NCBI GenBank assembly: GCA_026391655.1
Contig: JAPLDR010000018.1
Coordinates: 88,147 to 152,146, forward strand
DNA: 64,000 bases
Source: Bacteroidia bacterium
GTDB taxonomy: Bacteria; Bacteroidota; Bacteroidia; Bacteroidales; Prolixibacteraceae
Direction of reading: 5' to 3'
In this document: positions 7,027-17,736 of the stretch, piece by piece
Layout of the letters: each line of letters starts with the position of its first letter
Numbering within the stretch: position 1 is the first letter of the stretch
Position numbers and translations under genes: made by a program
Notes under the pieces: model-generated
What the model was told of the DNA's origin: nothing
The model's input: only the letters and a program-made list of their open reading frames with translations
Database searches by the model: none

Positions 7027-9394
7027 CTATTCGTATCGAAGAGCTTCGACCGGGTTTCTTGTAGCCGCTTTCCAGCTTTGCCAACTCACTGTAAGTAATG
7101 CAATACCCAAAGCTAATATGCCAGCCAAAGCAAAAATCCACCAGCTTATTTCTGTTTTATAGGCAAAATTTTCGAGCCAGTGGTGCATGGCGTACCATGC
7201 AATGGGAGTGGCAATTACAAAAGCAATCGCCACCCATTTTACAAAGTCTTTATTAAGCAGGATCATCACTTCGGAGATTTTAGCGCCGTTTACCTTGCGG
7301 ATGCCTATTTCTTTGGTTCTTTGACGGCTCATGAACAGTGAAAGCCCAAACAGGCCAAGACTTGCAATTATTATGGAAATAACAGCCATCAATCCGATTG
7401 TCTTTGAAAAACGGATATCCGAATCATAGATCTGATTTAATTTATCGTCAGTAAATTCAAAATCAAACGATGTCGTTCCTCCTGTTGCTTTCCAGGTATC
7501 TCTTAAAAAATTGATGGTATTCGGCAGATTGTCAGAGTTCATTTTTACGGCAATTTCATGGCACATCGACGGATTTAAACCAATAATCATTGGACGAATG
7601 GCTTCATGAATGGAATACATATTAAAATCGTTAACCACGCCACTTACCTGTCCGAATGCAGTTTGTTCACCCAAAATTTCTTTCAGTCCCAATGCTTTAA
7701 TTGCCGATTCATTTACCAATACTCCGGCGTTGGTTTTTGTTTCATTAAAGTCCGAGCCCAGTATAAGCTTCATTCCCATTGTTTCAGCGAAATGATAATC
7801 GACAAATAGCCCGTTCAACTTTACCATTTCATCTGGTTTGTCGACTTTTGGAACGGATAGATACATCTTCCCTTTATGAGGTGGTTAATATGTTAGGATT
7901 CTTCCTGATCTCCTGCTTAAAAAGTTTGTAATTATGATCGCCCAGGGTTATGCGAACCAATCCTTCTTTGCCAATTCCAATATCTTTTGTAAAGGCATAA
8001 TGTACTTGCTTTTGCACCAGGATCATTGTCGCGACAAGCGTGATGAATATTACAATTTGTAAAATCACCATAGCTTTTCTCATGCTGTGTTTATTCCCAA
8101 AAGTTACATCTTGTCCTTTCAGAATTTCAACCACACTGAAAGAGGTTATCTTTAAGGAAACCAAACCACCAGAAATGGCACCAGTAGAAACGGTTATCAG
8201 TAATAAAATCACAAAACCCAGAAAGAATCGGTTACTCAGTGTGAGGGAATACGATTTCCCAAGCAATTCACTTATAAAAGGCAATGAGAAATGAGCCAAG
8301 AACAATGCAAAAGGCAAAGCAATAAAGGATATCAGTGAGGATTCAAAAATCATCTGCATGATGAGGCTTTTCCGCGATGCTCCGCACACCTTACGCACTG
8401 TAAAACCTTTTGACTGAGTCATTGCCTGTGCAGCGGCCAGATTCAGATAATTGATACAAGCAATAAGGAGAATTAGCAATCCAACAATAGTCAGGATGTA
8501 AATCATGGGCAAATTTCCCTGGTCTCCGCGATTGTTGTCCACAATTTTTCCTGAACCGAAATAAATTTCGGTGAGCGGCTGCAATGATAGTGACAGCTTA
8601 TTATTGTCGGTTGAGTGCTCAACGCCTAACCGTTGCAGTTTCCTTTCAAAATCCCCGACTGAAGTTCCTTTTTTAAGCAACAGATAATTGGTGAAAAATA
8701 ATCCGCCTTCCCAGGATTCCCGCAATTTTTGCATTCCGGGTTTTTCTCCGGTTGATACCATATTGCTGACCAAGTGTTTAAAACCGAAATCGGTACCAGC
8801 AATGATTGAGGCTTTTATGGTTGAATTTTGTGGAAAATCTTCATAGACTGCCGCGATTTCCATAGGATATTCATTTCCCAAATATCTTAGCGTAAGAATT
8901 TTACCAACCGGATTTTCGAGATGGAAATATTTCTCCGAAAGCTTTTTACTTAGAAGGATTTTCCGCTCTGCCCGATCAAAATCCCTTAAACTGCCCTGAA
9001 GAATCGCAACATCAAAAATATTGAAAAACGAACTTTCGGTACAGAGCATTTCCCGTTCGGAAATGAAATCATTATCCTTTTTTATTTCAACATTGGAGAT
9101 GTTATACTGGTGAGCGATTTGTTCCACTTCGGCAAACTGGCCGACAAGGGTTTCTCCAACAATAAATGGCGTATTAGCCCAGTTGTTATTGTCGTCCCGA
9201 TTGTTGTTGAGAACCCTGTAAATTTGTTTCCTGTTTTGATATGAGCTGTTATAGCCGAATTCATTCAATACAAAAATCAGTACCACTACAACTATACCTA
9301 ACCCCAAAATGAGGCCTGAAATACTAATTATTGTATTTGTTTTATCAGCTTTTAAATGCCTGACACTAATCAGAAAATTGTTTTTAATATTCAT
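7027..9394 (-). pseudogene. FtsX/MacB-type ABC permease (permease 3), frameshifted
   Basis: Two frames together make one permease of about 785 residues, the usual family length. The upstream frame (9394-7874, 506 residues) has the first membrane segment, the first MacB core (RVLNNNRDDNNNW, HLENPVGK) and the first FtsX block (GFTVRKVCGASRKS), and ends KNPNILTTS with a stop at 7874-7876. The downstream frame resumes at once: HKGKMYLSVPKVDKP, then YHFAETMGMKL, the FtsX motif GIRKVNGAKISEVM, and the tail TRNPVEALRYE. Compared with its neighbours, a few residues after ILTTS are missing, so a small deletion of non-triplet length is likely. Either the gene is broken or this is a sequencing error. 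It is 25 bases downstream of permease 4. Confidence 0.85.
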
Positions 9395-9419
9395 ATCTCT
9401 ATATTTTAACTCGCTCTAA

Positions 9420-11786
9420 TTATTCATATCGGAGAGCTTCGACCGGGTTTCGTGTAGCTGCTTTCAAGCTTTGCCAACTCACTGTCAATAAGGCGATTCC
9501 CAAAGCCAGCACACCGGAAAGGGCAAAAATCCACCAACTCAGTTCTGTTTTGTAGGCAAAGTTTTCGAGCCAGCGGTGCATGGCATAGAATGCAATTGGT
9601 GTTGCTATAACAAAGGCAATAACTACCCATTTTACAAAGTCTTTGTTGAGCATGGTCATTACTTCCGATACGCGTGCACCGTTTACCTTGCGTATGCCAA
9701 TTTCCTTGGTACGCCGGATTGTAATAAATGAAACCAGACCAAATAATCCAAGACATGCAATTATGACGGCAACAATCAAAAATGAAATAATGATTTTACT
9801 GAATTGCTTATCTTGTTTATATAGCTCTTCGTATGTTTTATCCAGAAAATGATAGTCAAACGGAATATCGGGTGAAAATTCGTTCCAAACCTTATTGATA
9901 TATTCTATCGTTCCCGGAATGTTACTGCCACCAATTTTAATATTTGCGGTACCAATTGCTCCCGGATGATAATACAACATGAACGGATCGAGTTTATGAT
10001 GAAACGACTGAAAATAAAAATCCTTGACCACACCGATCACCCTGGCTACACGGTCGTACATAAATATCTCTGTTCCAATTATTTTGTTACTGTCGAGTTC
10101 AAAAGCCTTTACGGCTGTTTCACTAATAATTAATGTTTGATACTTATCGGTTTGCATTTCCCGCGAAAAGTTTCTTCCCATAATAAGCTTTAGCCCCATT
10201 GTTTCAATAAAGTCAGGATCTGCAGGTAGTTCCTGAAAATATCTGCTGGTTCCGTTTATATCGCGGGTAAGTGTTACGCAAACCTGGCCCAGTTCGTTTT
10301 GAGAACCACTTACACTTTTGATGTCTGGGTTTTTTAATAACTTTTCTTTGAATGTATTATAGGTACCGTACAGGTTCTTATTCAGTTGTGTATATATAAT
10401 TTGTTGATTATTAAATCCTAAATCCTTTTTATTTAAGAAGTTAAGCTGCTTTGAAATTACAATCACACTTATTATTAAGGCAATTGAAATGGTAAACTGG
10501 AATACAACCAATGATTGCCTGATAAAATTCCTGTCTTTTTTAATGAAATTAGTTTGGGCCGTATTTATTGGAATATTCGAAGTAAGTTTTAATGCCGGGT
10601 ATAAACCTGCAATCAACCCGAGAAATATTGCAGCTAATATTAAAATGAGAATAATGCCCGGATGTTCACTATAGCCCATTTTGAGTTCTATATTCAACAG
10701 CCCGTTTAATATGGGTTTGCAGGCTTCAATAAATAGCAAGGCAATTAAAAATGCAATAATTGAATACTGGATCGATTCTGCTAAAATATTTAAAATCAAC
10801 TCGTACCGGTTTGCTCCATTAATTTTTCGAATGAACATGGCAGGATAAGCTGAAAATAATTTAGCGATTGACAGGTTAATATAGTTGATAACGGCAATCA
10901 GGATAATCAGAAAACCAACAATTGAAATATAACCAATGAGTTGTTTTTTATTATTGTTGAAAAAATGTAAATCTTTCAAATTAACTAACCCCAATTTTCG
11001 TTCTTTCGCCTGTTGACTTTCCGGATCAATGCCATACACTATTTTTTCCAGGCTACCACCAAATTCTTTAAGCTTGTTTTCAAATGAATGCATATCTATT
11101 CTCTTCTTTAGCAGAACATAGATATTACAATAACCATCACGCCAGTTTTCATCAGGTTTCATCCCATTGGGTTTGATGTTATCCAGCGCTTTAAATGGGA
11201 TTATTGCACCAAATTTTAGCGTTGAGTTCGAAGCCAAATCATCGACAACCGACATAACAGTTAATGTCAGTTCCCGAAGAGGAAAAGTCGCACAATATTT
11301 GATCACGTTTCCTTCAACGTTGGTTTTACCAAAGATTTTTAAAGCCGATTTTTTGGTTAGAATAATACCATTGGGATCATTCAGTGCTGTTTTAATGTTG
11401 CCGCATATTGTTTTGCAGGTGAAAATTTCATCAAAATCAGAATTCGTATAAAGTACATCATTTACCTTAACCCTAATGTCGTTATTAATGCTGCTTATAT
11501 ATGCTACGGCATCATTAGAAGTCCTTATAATTTTTTCTATTTCAGGAAATTTATCTCTGACCTGGATGAATAATGGCGGTACAATCGAGAAATTACTTCC
11601 CTGACTTATTTTGTAAATCCTGTCTCTGTTTTCATGAAACCTATCATACCCCCATTCATAATTCACCCACATTAAGGTTAATATTATACTAACTATCCCA
11701 ATTACTAATCCCGTGATATTAATTATTGAATACAGCGGATTTCGGATGATGCCCCGAAATGATGTTTTGAAATAATTTTTAAGCAT
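9420..11786 (-). CDS. FtsX/MacB-type ABC transporter permease (permease 4), 788 aa
   Basis: This intact two-unit permease starts MLKNYFKTSFRGIIRNPLYS, followed by a membrane segment at about residues 20-42 and a periplasmic core. FtsX block 1 is near residues 285-415 (FIRKINGANRYE) and FtsX block 2 near 690-788 (GIRKVNGARVSEVM). It ends LKAATRNPVEALRYE; the Leu in WQSLKAA is shared only with permease 5. At DNA level its last 137 bases before the tail (9436-9572) are identical to 11835-11971 of permease 5, although the rest of the two genes is diverged. It lies 32 bases after permease 5 and 25 before permease 3, consistent with one transcript. The substrate is unknown. Confidence 0.92.
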   Translation of the reverse strand: MLKNYFKTSFRGIIRNPLYSIINITGLVIGIVSIILTLMWVNYEWGYDRFHENRDRIYKISQGSNFSIVPPLFIQVRDKFPEIEKIIRTSNDAVAYISSINNDIRVKVNDVLYTNSDFDEIFTCKTICGNIKTALNDPNGIILTKKSALKIFGKTNVEGNVIKYCATFPLRELTLTVMSVVDDLASNSTLKFGAIIPFKALDNIKPNGMKPDENWRDGYCNIYVLLKKRIDMHSFENKLKEFGGSLEKIVYGIDPESQQAKERKLGLVNLKDLHFFNNNKKQLIGYISIVGFLIILIAVINYINLSIAKLFSAYPAMFIRKINGANRYELILNILAESIQYSIIAFLIALLFIEACKPILNGLLNIELKMGYSEHPGIILILILAAIFLGLIAGLYPALKLTSNIPINTAQTNFIKKDRNFIRQSLVVFQFTISIALIISVIVISKQLNFLNKKDLGFNNQQIIYTQLNKNLYGTYNTFKEKLLKNPDIKSVSGSQNELGQVCVTLTRDINGTSRYFQELPADPDFIETMGLKLIMGRNFSREMQTDKYQTLIISETAVKAFELDSNKIIGTEIFMYDRVARVIGVVKDFYFQSFHHKLDPFMLYYHPGAIGTANIKIGGSNIPGTIEYINKVWNEFSPDIPFDYHFLDKTYEELYKQDKQFSKIIISFLIVAVIIACLGLFGLVSFITIRRTKEIGIRKVNGARVSEVMTMLNKDFVKWVVIAFVIATPIAFYAMHRWLENFAYKTELSWWIFALSGVLALGIALLTVSWQSLKAATRNPVEALRYE

Positions 11787-11818
11787 CTTTTATTCTTTTA
11801 ATGTTAAAGCTCTATTAT

Positions 11819-14155
11819 CTATTCATACCTCAATGCTTCGACCGGGTTTCGTGTAGCTGCTTTCAAGCTTTGCCAACTCACTGTCAATAAGGCGATTCCC
11901 AAAGCCAGCACACCGGAAAGGGCAAAAATCCACCAACTCAGTTCTGTTTTGTAGGCAAAGTTTTCGAGCCATCGGTTCATGGTGTAGTATGCAATTGGTG
12001 TGGCAATTACAAAAGCAATGGCCACCCATTTCACAAAGTCGCGGTTGAGTAAGATTATCACTTCAGAAATATGTGAACCGTTAATTTTGCGGATGCCGAT
12101 TTCCTTGGTTTTGCTTAAAGCTATTTGTTTTGACAAGGCATAAAGGCCGAAACATAAAATGAGAAAGGCTACTATCACAAAGTAAAATAACAGTTCGAGC
12201 ATTTTGTGTTCATTCCGGTAAGTCGCAACAAACTCATCGTTAAAAAAGTGATATTCAAAGGGAAATTCAGGATTGAATTTAGCATATACCTTATTTATAA
12301 AATCAACAATACTTGTTTTATCGCCAGCGCTTTTGTATTGAACATACAGGTTGCGCCCACTTTCTTCATACGAAATCAACAATGGTCTGATTAAATGAGA
12401 GAAATGCCGGCTATGAAAATTTTTCACCATCCCGACAATCTCATAATCTTGTCCTTTCAACTGTAAATGCTGACGTACCGGGTTTTCCATACCCATAACC
12501 TTTGCTGCCTCTTCATTTACAACAACTTTGTTTGCACTTGAATTGCCTTCGGAAAAATAATCCCCTTGAGCCATCTTGATGCCGAATGTTCCGGTGAAAT
12601 CGCAATCGGCCTGGATGCGGGCAATGGAATGTTTTTGGTCGACACTGATCCCGGGCCATGTCCAATCCGGTACTTCAATTCCCGAACTTAATAACGGAGA
12701 GCTATTTGCAACCATTGTTATCATTGGGTTTTTTAGAAGTTCCTGTTTTATAATTGAATAATTTTTGCCGATTTTCCCATTGAGTGCGATATGGATGATA
12801 TTTTCTTTTTGAAAACCTAAATCTTTATGGAAGATATAGTTCAACTGTTTATTAATTAAAAAAGTAGAACTCAATAGAGCAATGGCTAACGTAAACTGAA
12901 AAGCAATCAAATATTTTCTGAAAGTGCCGTTACCTACTGTTTTTTGCTGCTTCAAGGCATCGATTGGTTTGATTGCGGCAATAAACAACCCGGGCAATAT
13001 CCCCGATATCGTGCCGATTATAACCACTATAAGAAAAAGCATAAGCAAAACAATCCCATTGTGGTGCAACGCGGGAAGGTTACTGTCGGCAAAAAAATTG
13101 AACGAAGGAAGCATAAACTCAACCAAAATATAAGTAAGCAAAAACGAAAGGAAAACTAAAAGCATTGGCTCTGCGAGAAATGAAAAAGCTATCCAATTTT
13201 TTCGTGCTCCTACTATTTTCCGAATACCTGATTCTTTGACCCGTTTTGAGCTTAAAACCCCGGTTAAGCTCATAAAATTTAAAATGGCAATTAGAAGAAT
13301 GAAGGATACTGCAATAGAGAATATGTAAACATATTGAATATCTCCGGGATGATAAACGAATTGTTGGTAATCGCTTTGGAAGTGCATATCTTTCAATGGA
13401 TGTAAATACCAATCGATATTAAACCCCATTTTTTTGTAATCATAAAATTTGGATATTTTTTCGTTCAGCTGTTTTCTGTCGATATTATCAGGTAGCATAA
13501 CGAAGGTCGAATAACCAAACGAAAACCAGTTGTTTGAATCGTCAATGGTAAACGGAATAAGAAAATCGAATTGTAGCGACGAATTATCGGGGATATCTTT
13601 ATATACCCCACATACCTCGTATTGCTTTGTTGTTTCAGAATTTTCAAAGAAAGTGATGGACTGGCCTGTTGGGGACTGGTTGCCAAAAAATTTATTGGCC
13701 AGGTGTTGGGAAATAAAGATAGAATTTGGGTTATTCTCAAAGGCTTTTGGGTTTCCATTAATGAAATTGACAGTAAAAATATCAAAGAATGAATGTTCAA
13801 CGACCAGACCCTGTTCAAGAAATTTTTTATCGCCTGTTTTCAGGTATCTTCCCCCAAATTGTTTTGCGAACCGCGTACTTTGAACGACTTCCGGAAAGTT
13901 ATCTTTCAAAAAAGGGCCAAGTGGGGTCGGGGTTTCCATAATAAAATCAGACTTACCGTCGGTGTATTTCCATTCCGAGGCAACCATGTAGATATTTTTA
14001 TAATTTTTCTGAAACTTGTCGAAAGTTACTTCGTGGTATACCCACATAAAAATCAGCACCGACGAAGTCAATGCGATTGTCAATCCCAGCAAATTTACAA
14101 TTGAAGTACCTTTATTTTTACAAAGATTTCTGATACTAATTTTTATTAAGCCCAT
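11819..14155 (-). CDS. FtsX/MacB-type ABC transporter permease (permease 5), 778 aa
   Basis: The protein starts MGLIKISIRNLCKNKGTSI and has the same two-unit layout as its neighbours. Its second FtsX block differs in detail (LSKTKEIGIRKINGSHISEV), while the C-terminal 75 residues are almost the same as in permease 4. The first periplasmic domain contains FGNQSPTGQSITF, equivalent to the NPVGK motif of the other copies. It lies between permeases 6 and 4 with gaps of 30 and 32 bases. The mosaic of diverged body and near-identical end suggests recent gene conversion of the 3' end. The substrate is unknown. Confidence 0.92.
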   Translation of the reverse strand: MGLIKISIRNLCKNKGTSIVNLLGLTIALTSSVLIFMWVYHEVTFDKFQKNYKNIYMVASEWKYTDGKSDFIMETPTPLGPFLKDNFPEVVQSTRFAKQFGGRYLKTGDKKFLEQGLVVEHSFFDIFTVNFINGNPKAFENNPNSIFISQHLANKFFGNQSPTGQSITFFENSETTKQYEVCGVYKDIPDNSSLQFDFLIPFTIDDSNNWFSFGYSTFVMLPDNIDRKQLNEKISKFYDYKKMGFNIDWYLHPLKDMHFQSDYQQFVYHPGDIQYVYIFSIAVSFILLIAILNFMSLTGVLSSKRVKESGIRKIVGARKNWIAFSFLAEPMLLVFLSFLLTYILVEFMLPSFNFFADSNLPALHHNGIVLLMLFLIVVIIGTISGILPGLFIAAIKPIDALKQQKTVGNGTFRKYLIAFQFTLAIALLSSTFLINKQLNYIFHKDLGFQKENIIHIALNGKIGKNYSIIKQELLKNPMITMVANSSPLLSSGIEVPDWTWPGISVDQKHSIARIQADCDFTGTFGIKMAQGDYFSEGNSSANKVVVNEEAAKVMGMENPVRQHLQLKGQDYEIVGMVKNFHSRHFSHLIRPLLISYEESGRNLYVQYKSAGDKTSIVDFINKVYAKFNPEFPFEYHFFNDEFVATYRNEHKMLELLFYFVIVAFLILCFGLYALSKQIALSKTKEIGIRKINGSHISEVIILLNRDFVKWVAIAFVIATPIAYYTMNRWLENFAYKTELSWWIFALSGVLALGIALLTVSWQSLKAATRNPVEALRYE

Positions 14156-14185
14156 GATGTACTATTTAATTTTTTGACAATGAAT

Positions 14186-16549
14186 TTATTCATACCTCAA
14201 TGCTTCTACCGGATTTCTTGTTGCGGCTTTCCAACTTTGCCAACTTACTGTCAGCATTGCAATTCCAAGTGCCAGCAAACCGGCCAAGGCAAAAATCCAC
14301 CAGCTTTGTTCGGTTTTGTAGGCGAAGCTTTCGAGCCATTTATGCATGGCGTACCATGCAATAGGTGTGGCAATTACAAACGCAATTACTACCCATTTTA
14401 CAAAATCTTTATTCAGCATAGCCATAACTTCAGAGATGCGGGCACCGTTCACTTTGCGGATGCCGATTTCTTTAATGCGGCGTTGGCAGGTGAAAAGTGA
14501 CATGGCTAAAATTCCCAGACAACAAATTACGATAGCACACCCGGCAAACAACGTAAATGTTCGTTGAAACTGGAGTTCCGATTGGTACATATTCTCTACT
14601 GCCTGATCGAAAAAGCTTATTTCGACAGGGAAAGAGGGAGAAAGGCCGGATGCCACTGCATTTATTTCCTGAATGGTTCTGTGCAAAGAATTAAAATCCG
14701 TGGTTTGCAGGCTGACCAGACAATATGAAGAATTCGGCTCGTTTTGGATGACTAATGAGGCGATTGGCTGATTGACCGCCTTATAATGGAAATCTTTTAC
14801 GACACCAATTATTTCGGAAAGGCCGGCATCCATGCCAAAGCCCATGACAAATTTCGCTCCGATGGGATTGTCCATCTTATTTTCGCGGAGGAAGGTTTCA
14901 TTCACAACCATTTTATGCTGGTCAGTAGTAAGATTTTCAGAGAAAAAACGTCCTTGTGTAAGTTGTAACCCTGTCATTCCAAAGAAAGCAGGATCAGCAT
15001 TAAATGTGTCAAAATTTAGTTGTTTTTTCTCTCCGTTTATGTCTTGTTGTGTTCCCCAGTGGGATATTTGTTTGCCTGGGTAATATTGTGTGAATGAGAC
15101 TTTCTCAACGGTTGGTTTCTCCTGAAGCAGCTTTTTGAGTACCTCTTTTTTCTGGTTCAGTTGCTGCGTTAATTTTATCCCGATAATGTTTTCCTGATTA
15201 AAACCCAGGTTGCTGCTCCCAAAATTGACTTGTTTTTGTACCAAAACTGTAAAGGCGATCAATACAATGGCGATGATAAATTGAGCAGTAACAAGAACTC
15301 CCCTGAAAATGGAATTTGCTGTTCTTTTTTCAACTGTCTTTTTCAGGTTGTCGACAGCTTTTGATGAGGCAATCCGAAAGGCTGGTACTAAGCTGAAGAT
15401 CATGCTTAAGGCAAAGGTTCCAGTCAATGATACGAGTAAAAAAGCGGGGGTGTAAAGCAATTGCTGTTTGAAATGAATACCGGTATAGTTCCAAATGACC
15501 GGGGTTGCAACGCCCACCAAGATTATTGCAAGGATCAGCGACATCAGGAATAAGAAAAATGCTTCAAAAAGTACATTCCAGAGAATGTTCGATCTCTTTG
15601 CCCCAATGACCTTCAATACACCGGTTTGCCGGATCTTATCGATCCATTGTGATGACGAAATGTTAATGAAGTTGATCAGTGCAATCAACAGCACCAGTGC
15701 TGCCACCATGACCAGAATCATTACTTTTCTTTTATCTCCGCAACGAAGGTAGTCGCTTCCGGAAATGGAGAACTGAGAAAAGTACAGCTTTTTTAAGGGA
15801 TTCAGTTTTAATTCTGAATTTTCCTTTTGCTGAGTTTCAGGAAAAACGGACAAAATGCTTTTTGCTGTTTCTTCAGGATTAGTTCCTTTTTTCAATAGTA
15901 GAAATGTCTGAAAATTACACCATCCCCAATCTGTGAATTCACCTCCATTGGGCAGAACAACTTTGCGTGTAACATTGGAGGCAACTGCGCTGAATGAAAG
16001 GCACGAATTGGCTTTGGGCTCTTCGATAACAGCCATTACAGTAAGCTCTTTACTATTGTTCATCTTCATGTTTCTACCAATTGCATGGTCGCTTCCAAAA
16101 AGTTTTTCTGAAAGAGACTTAGTAATTACGACCGACATGGGTTCTTTCAGTGCTGATTCAAGATTTCCCTCAACTGTGATGTAGGTGAATAGTTTGAAAA
16201 AATCTTCGTCGGCAAAAACAATATCCGAAGTAATGGGATCATTATTTTCCACCTGGAATACCGGAGCTTCCCACGTACTGGCCATCCTGACAGTTGATTC
16301 CACCCCAGGCACACTCAGGTCAATCTGTTCTTTCAGAATTCCTGGTGTATATATTTTTTTATTCAACTCACCATACAGATATACCCGATCGCCATTTTTA
16401 TGGTAGTTGTCGGTAGTAAGTTCGCTGTATGAATAAACAGACAAAATGATGACCAATGCCAGACTAACGGCCAGGCCTAACAGGTTGATAAGATTGGTGA
16501 CCGGCTTCCGAACGAAATTCCGAAAGGTTGATTTAATGATGTTTTTCAT
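14186..16549 (-). CDS. FtsX/MacB-type ABC transporter permease (permease 6), 787 aa
   Basis: It starts MKNIIKSTFRNFVRKPVTN. A membrane segment lies at about residues 18-40, FtsX block 1 near 275-410 (RQTGVLKVIGAKRSN) and FtsX block 2 near 680-787 (GIRKVNGARISEVM). It ends WQSWKAATRNPVEALRYE. It directly follows the ATPase gene 16611-17306 on the same strand with a 61-base gap, so this ATPase-permease pair is the most likely functional core of the array. The first periplasmic domain carries LFGSDHAIGRNMKM in place of the usual NPVGK loop. The substrate is unknown. Confidence 0.92.
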   Translation of the reverse strand: MKNIIKSTFRNFVRKPVTNLINLLGLAVSLALVIILSVYSYSELTTDNYHKNGDRVYLYGELNKKIYTPGILKEQIDLSVPGVESTVRMASTWEAPVFQVENNDPITSDIVFADEDFFKLFTYITVEGNLESALKEPMSVVITKSLSEKLFGSDHAIGRNMKMNNSKELTVMAVIEEPKANSCLSFSAVASNVTRKVVLPNGGEFTDWGWCNFQTFLLLKKGTNPEETAKSILSVFPETQQKENSELKLNPLKKLYFSQFSISGSDYLRCGDKRKVMILVMVAALVLLIALINFINISSSQWIDKIRQTGVLKVIGAKRSNILWNVLFEAFFLFLMSLILAIILVGVATPVIWNYTGIHFKQQLLYTPAFLLVSLTGTFALSMIFSLVPAFRIASSKAVDNLKKTVEKRTANSIFRGVLVTAQFIIAIVLIAFTVLVQKQVNFGSSNLGFNQENIIGIKLTQQLNQKKEVLKKLLQEKPTVEKVSFTQYYPGKQISHWGTQQDINGEKKQLNFDTFNADPAFFGMTGLQLTQGRFFSENLTTDQHKMVVNETFLRENKMDNPIGAKFVMGFGMDAGLSEIIGVVKDFHYKAVNQPIASLVIQNEPNSSYCLVSLQTTDFNSLHRTIQEINAVASGLSPSFPVEISFFDQAVENMYQSELQFQRTFTLFAGCAIVICCLGILAMSLFTCQRRIKEIGIRKVNGARISEVMAMLNKDFVKWVVIAFVIATPIAWYAMHKWLESFAYKTEQSWWIFALAGLLALGIAMLTVSWQSWKAATRNPVEALRYE

Positions 16550-16610
16550 TTGTATGTTTATTTAAGTGCCAAGTCAGGATTCAAAACCCACCTTGAAAAT
16601 GGATTTTGAT

Positions 16611-17306
16611 TTAAAAAACCCCTTCGCCCATCTGCTTTTTCACTTCGGTGATAATCTGTCCATCGAAAAGGTTTACGATTCGGTGAGCAAAATCGGCATC
16701 ATGCATCGAGTGTGTCACCATCACAATGGTCGTTCCCTCACGGTTCAGTTCCGTGAGTAAGTTCATAACTTCGAGACCGTTTTTCGAGTCGAGATTACCA
16801 GTCGGTTCATCGGCCAGAATCAAACCGGGGTTAGCCGCTACTGCCCGGGCGATGGCTACACGCTGTTGCTGACCACCCGAGAGCTGGCGCGGAAAATGTT
16901 TCCGGCGATGACTGATCTTCATCCTTTCTAGGATTGCTTCTACACGTGCCTTTCGCTCCGAAGCGCTCATCTTCAGGTAAATCAAGGGCATTTCGACATT
17001 CTCGAATACATTCAGCTCGTCAATCAGGTTAAAACTCTGGAAGACAAAGCCAATATTCCCTTTACGTAATCCTGTCCGCTTGCTTTCGCGCATATTAGAT
17101 ACATCTACTCCATTAAACAGGTAACTCCCGCTCGTGGGATTGTCCAGCAACCCGACGATGTTCAACAATGTAGATTTTCCGCAACCTGAAGGGCCCATAA
17201 TGGCCACAAATTCGCCCTTTTGTACAGTAAAATTAACTTCATTCAAAGCGGAAGTTTCAATCTCGTCCGTTTGAAAAATCTTTGTAAGGTTTTGTGTTTT
17301 GATCAT
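16611..17306 (-). CDS. ABC transporter ATP-binding protein (MacB/LolD type), 231 aa
   Basis: This cytoplasmic ATPase has all motifs in canonical form: Walker [16 protein letters not shown] near residue 38, Q-loop [18 protein letters not shown], signature [16 protein letters not shown] near residue 142, Walker [15 protein letters not shown], and the H-loop [12 protein letters not shown]. It precedes permease 6 and starts the run of permeases 6, 5, 4 and 3. It is more conventional than the array's other ATPase (4902-5576) and is the better candidate for the main motor. Upstream, two small toxin-antitoxin-like modules on the opposite strand separate it from permease 7 and the adaptor gene, which would normally be its operon neighbours. 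Confidence 0.95.
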   Translation of the reverse strand: MIKTQNLTKIFQTDEIETSALNEVNFTVQKGEFVAIMGPSGCGKSTLLNIVGLLDNPTSGSYLFNGVDVSNMRESKRTGLRKGNIGFVFQSFNLIDELNVFENVEMPLIYLKMSASERKARVEAILERMKISHRRKHFPRQLSGGQQQRVAIARAVAANPGLILADEPTGNLDSKNGLEVMNLLTELNREGTTIVMVTHSMHDADFAHRIVNLFDGQIITEVKKQMGEGVF

Positions 17307-17449
17307 GACTATAGAAATTATAGATTTAAAATATTTTTGGTTGTTTTATTCATAAACTCTTATCCTGGTTCTGTTTGTTTCCTGGAAGATGTTTTTATTA
17401 TTTGTCCACAAATTAGATATGAACATTTCTCTTTTCATCTCATAGTATG

Positions 17450-17457
17450 TATATTTG
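17450..17457 (+). promoter_or_regulatory. Candidate -7 box of the antitoxin/YoeB module
   Basis: TATATTTG matches the Bacteroidota -7 consensus TAnnTTTG and lies 15 bases before the ATG at 17473. No good -33 TTG box is visible at the usual distance, so support is moderate. Confidence 0.4.
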
Positions 17458-17472
17458 TTTAAAAATATAAAA

Positions 17473-17736
17473 ATGGAAACTGTTATTCGAATAAAACCAA
17501 GTGAGTTAACTCCTGATTTTATACATAAATTAAAGGCCTTATTAAAAAATGATACAGCGGTAGAAATTTCAATCTCTTCTGTCTCTGATTTTGGTTTGAC
17601 AACAAAAGAAGGCCAAAAGGAATACGAAGATCGTTTAAATAGAGCGATTAAAAATCTTGAAGAGAATAAGGATACTGTTTCGTTTTCAGAAGATGAATTT
17701 GAGTCTTTAATTAATGACTTGCCAATCAGCAAATGA
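17473..17736 (+). CDS. Small antitoxin-like protein of a YoeB module, 87 aa
   Basis: The ATG at 17473 (METVIRIKPSELTPDFIHKL) is preferred to an in-frame TTG 18 bases upstream. The protein is small, acidic and helical, with an N-terminal part resembling short addiction antitoxins of Bacteroidota and an acidic C-terminal SFSEDEFESLINDLP that could wrap the toxin. Its stop overlaps the toxin start (ATGA at 17733-17736), the usual coupling in toxin-antitoxin operons. The partner toxin has a premature stop, so the antitoxin may be an orphan. I do not recognise a classical YefM/Phd DNA-binding signature, so autoregulation is uncertain. It lies on the plus strand against the surrounding array. Confidence 0.7.
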   Translation: METVIRIKPSELTPDFIHKLKALLKNDTAVEISISSVSDFGLTTKEGQKEYEDRLNRAIKNLEENKDTVSFSEDEFESLINDLPISK

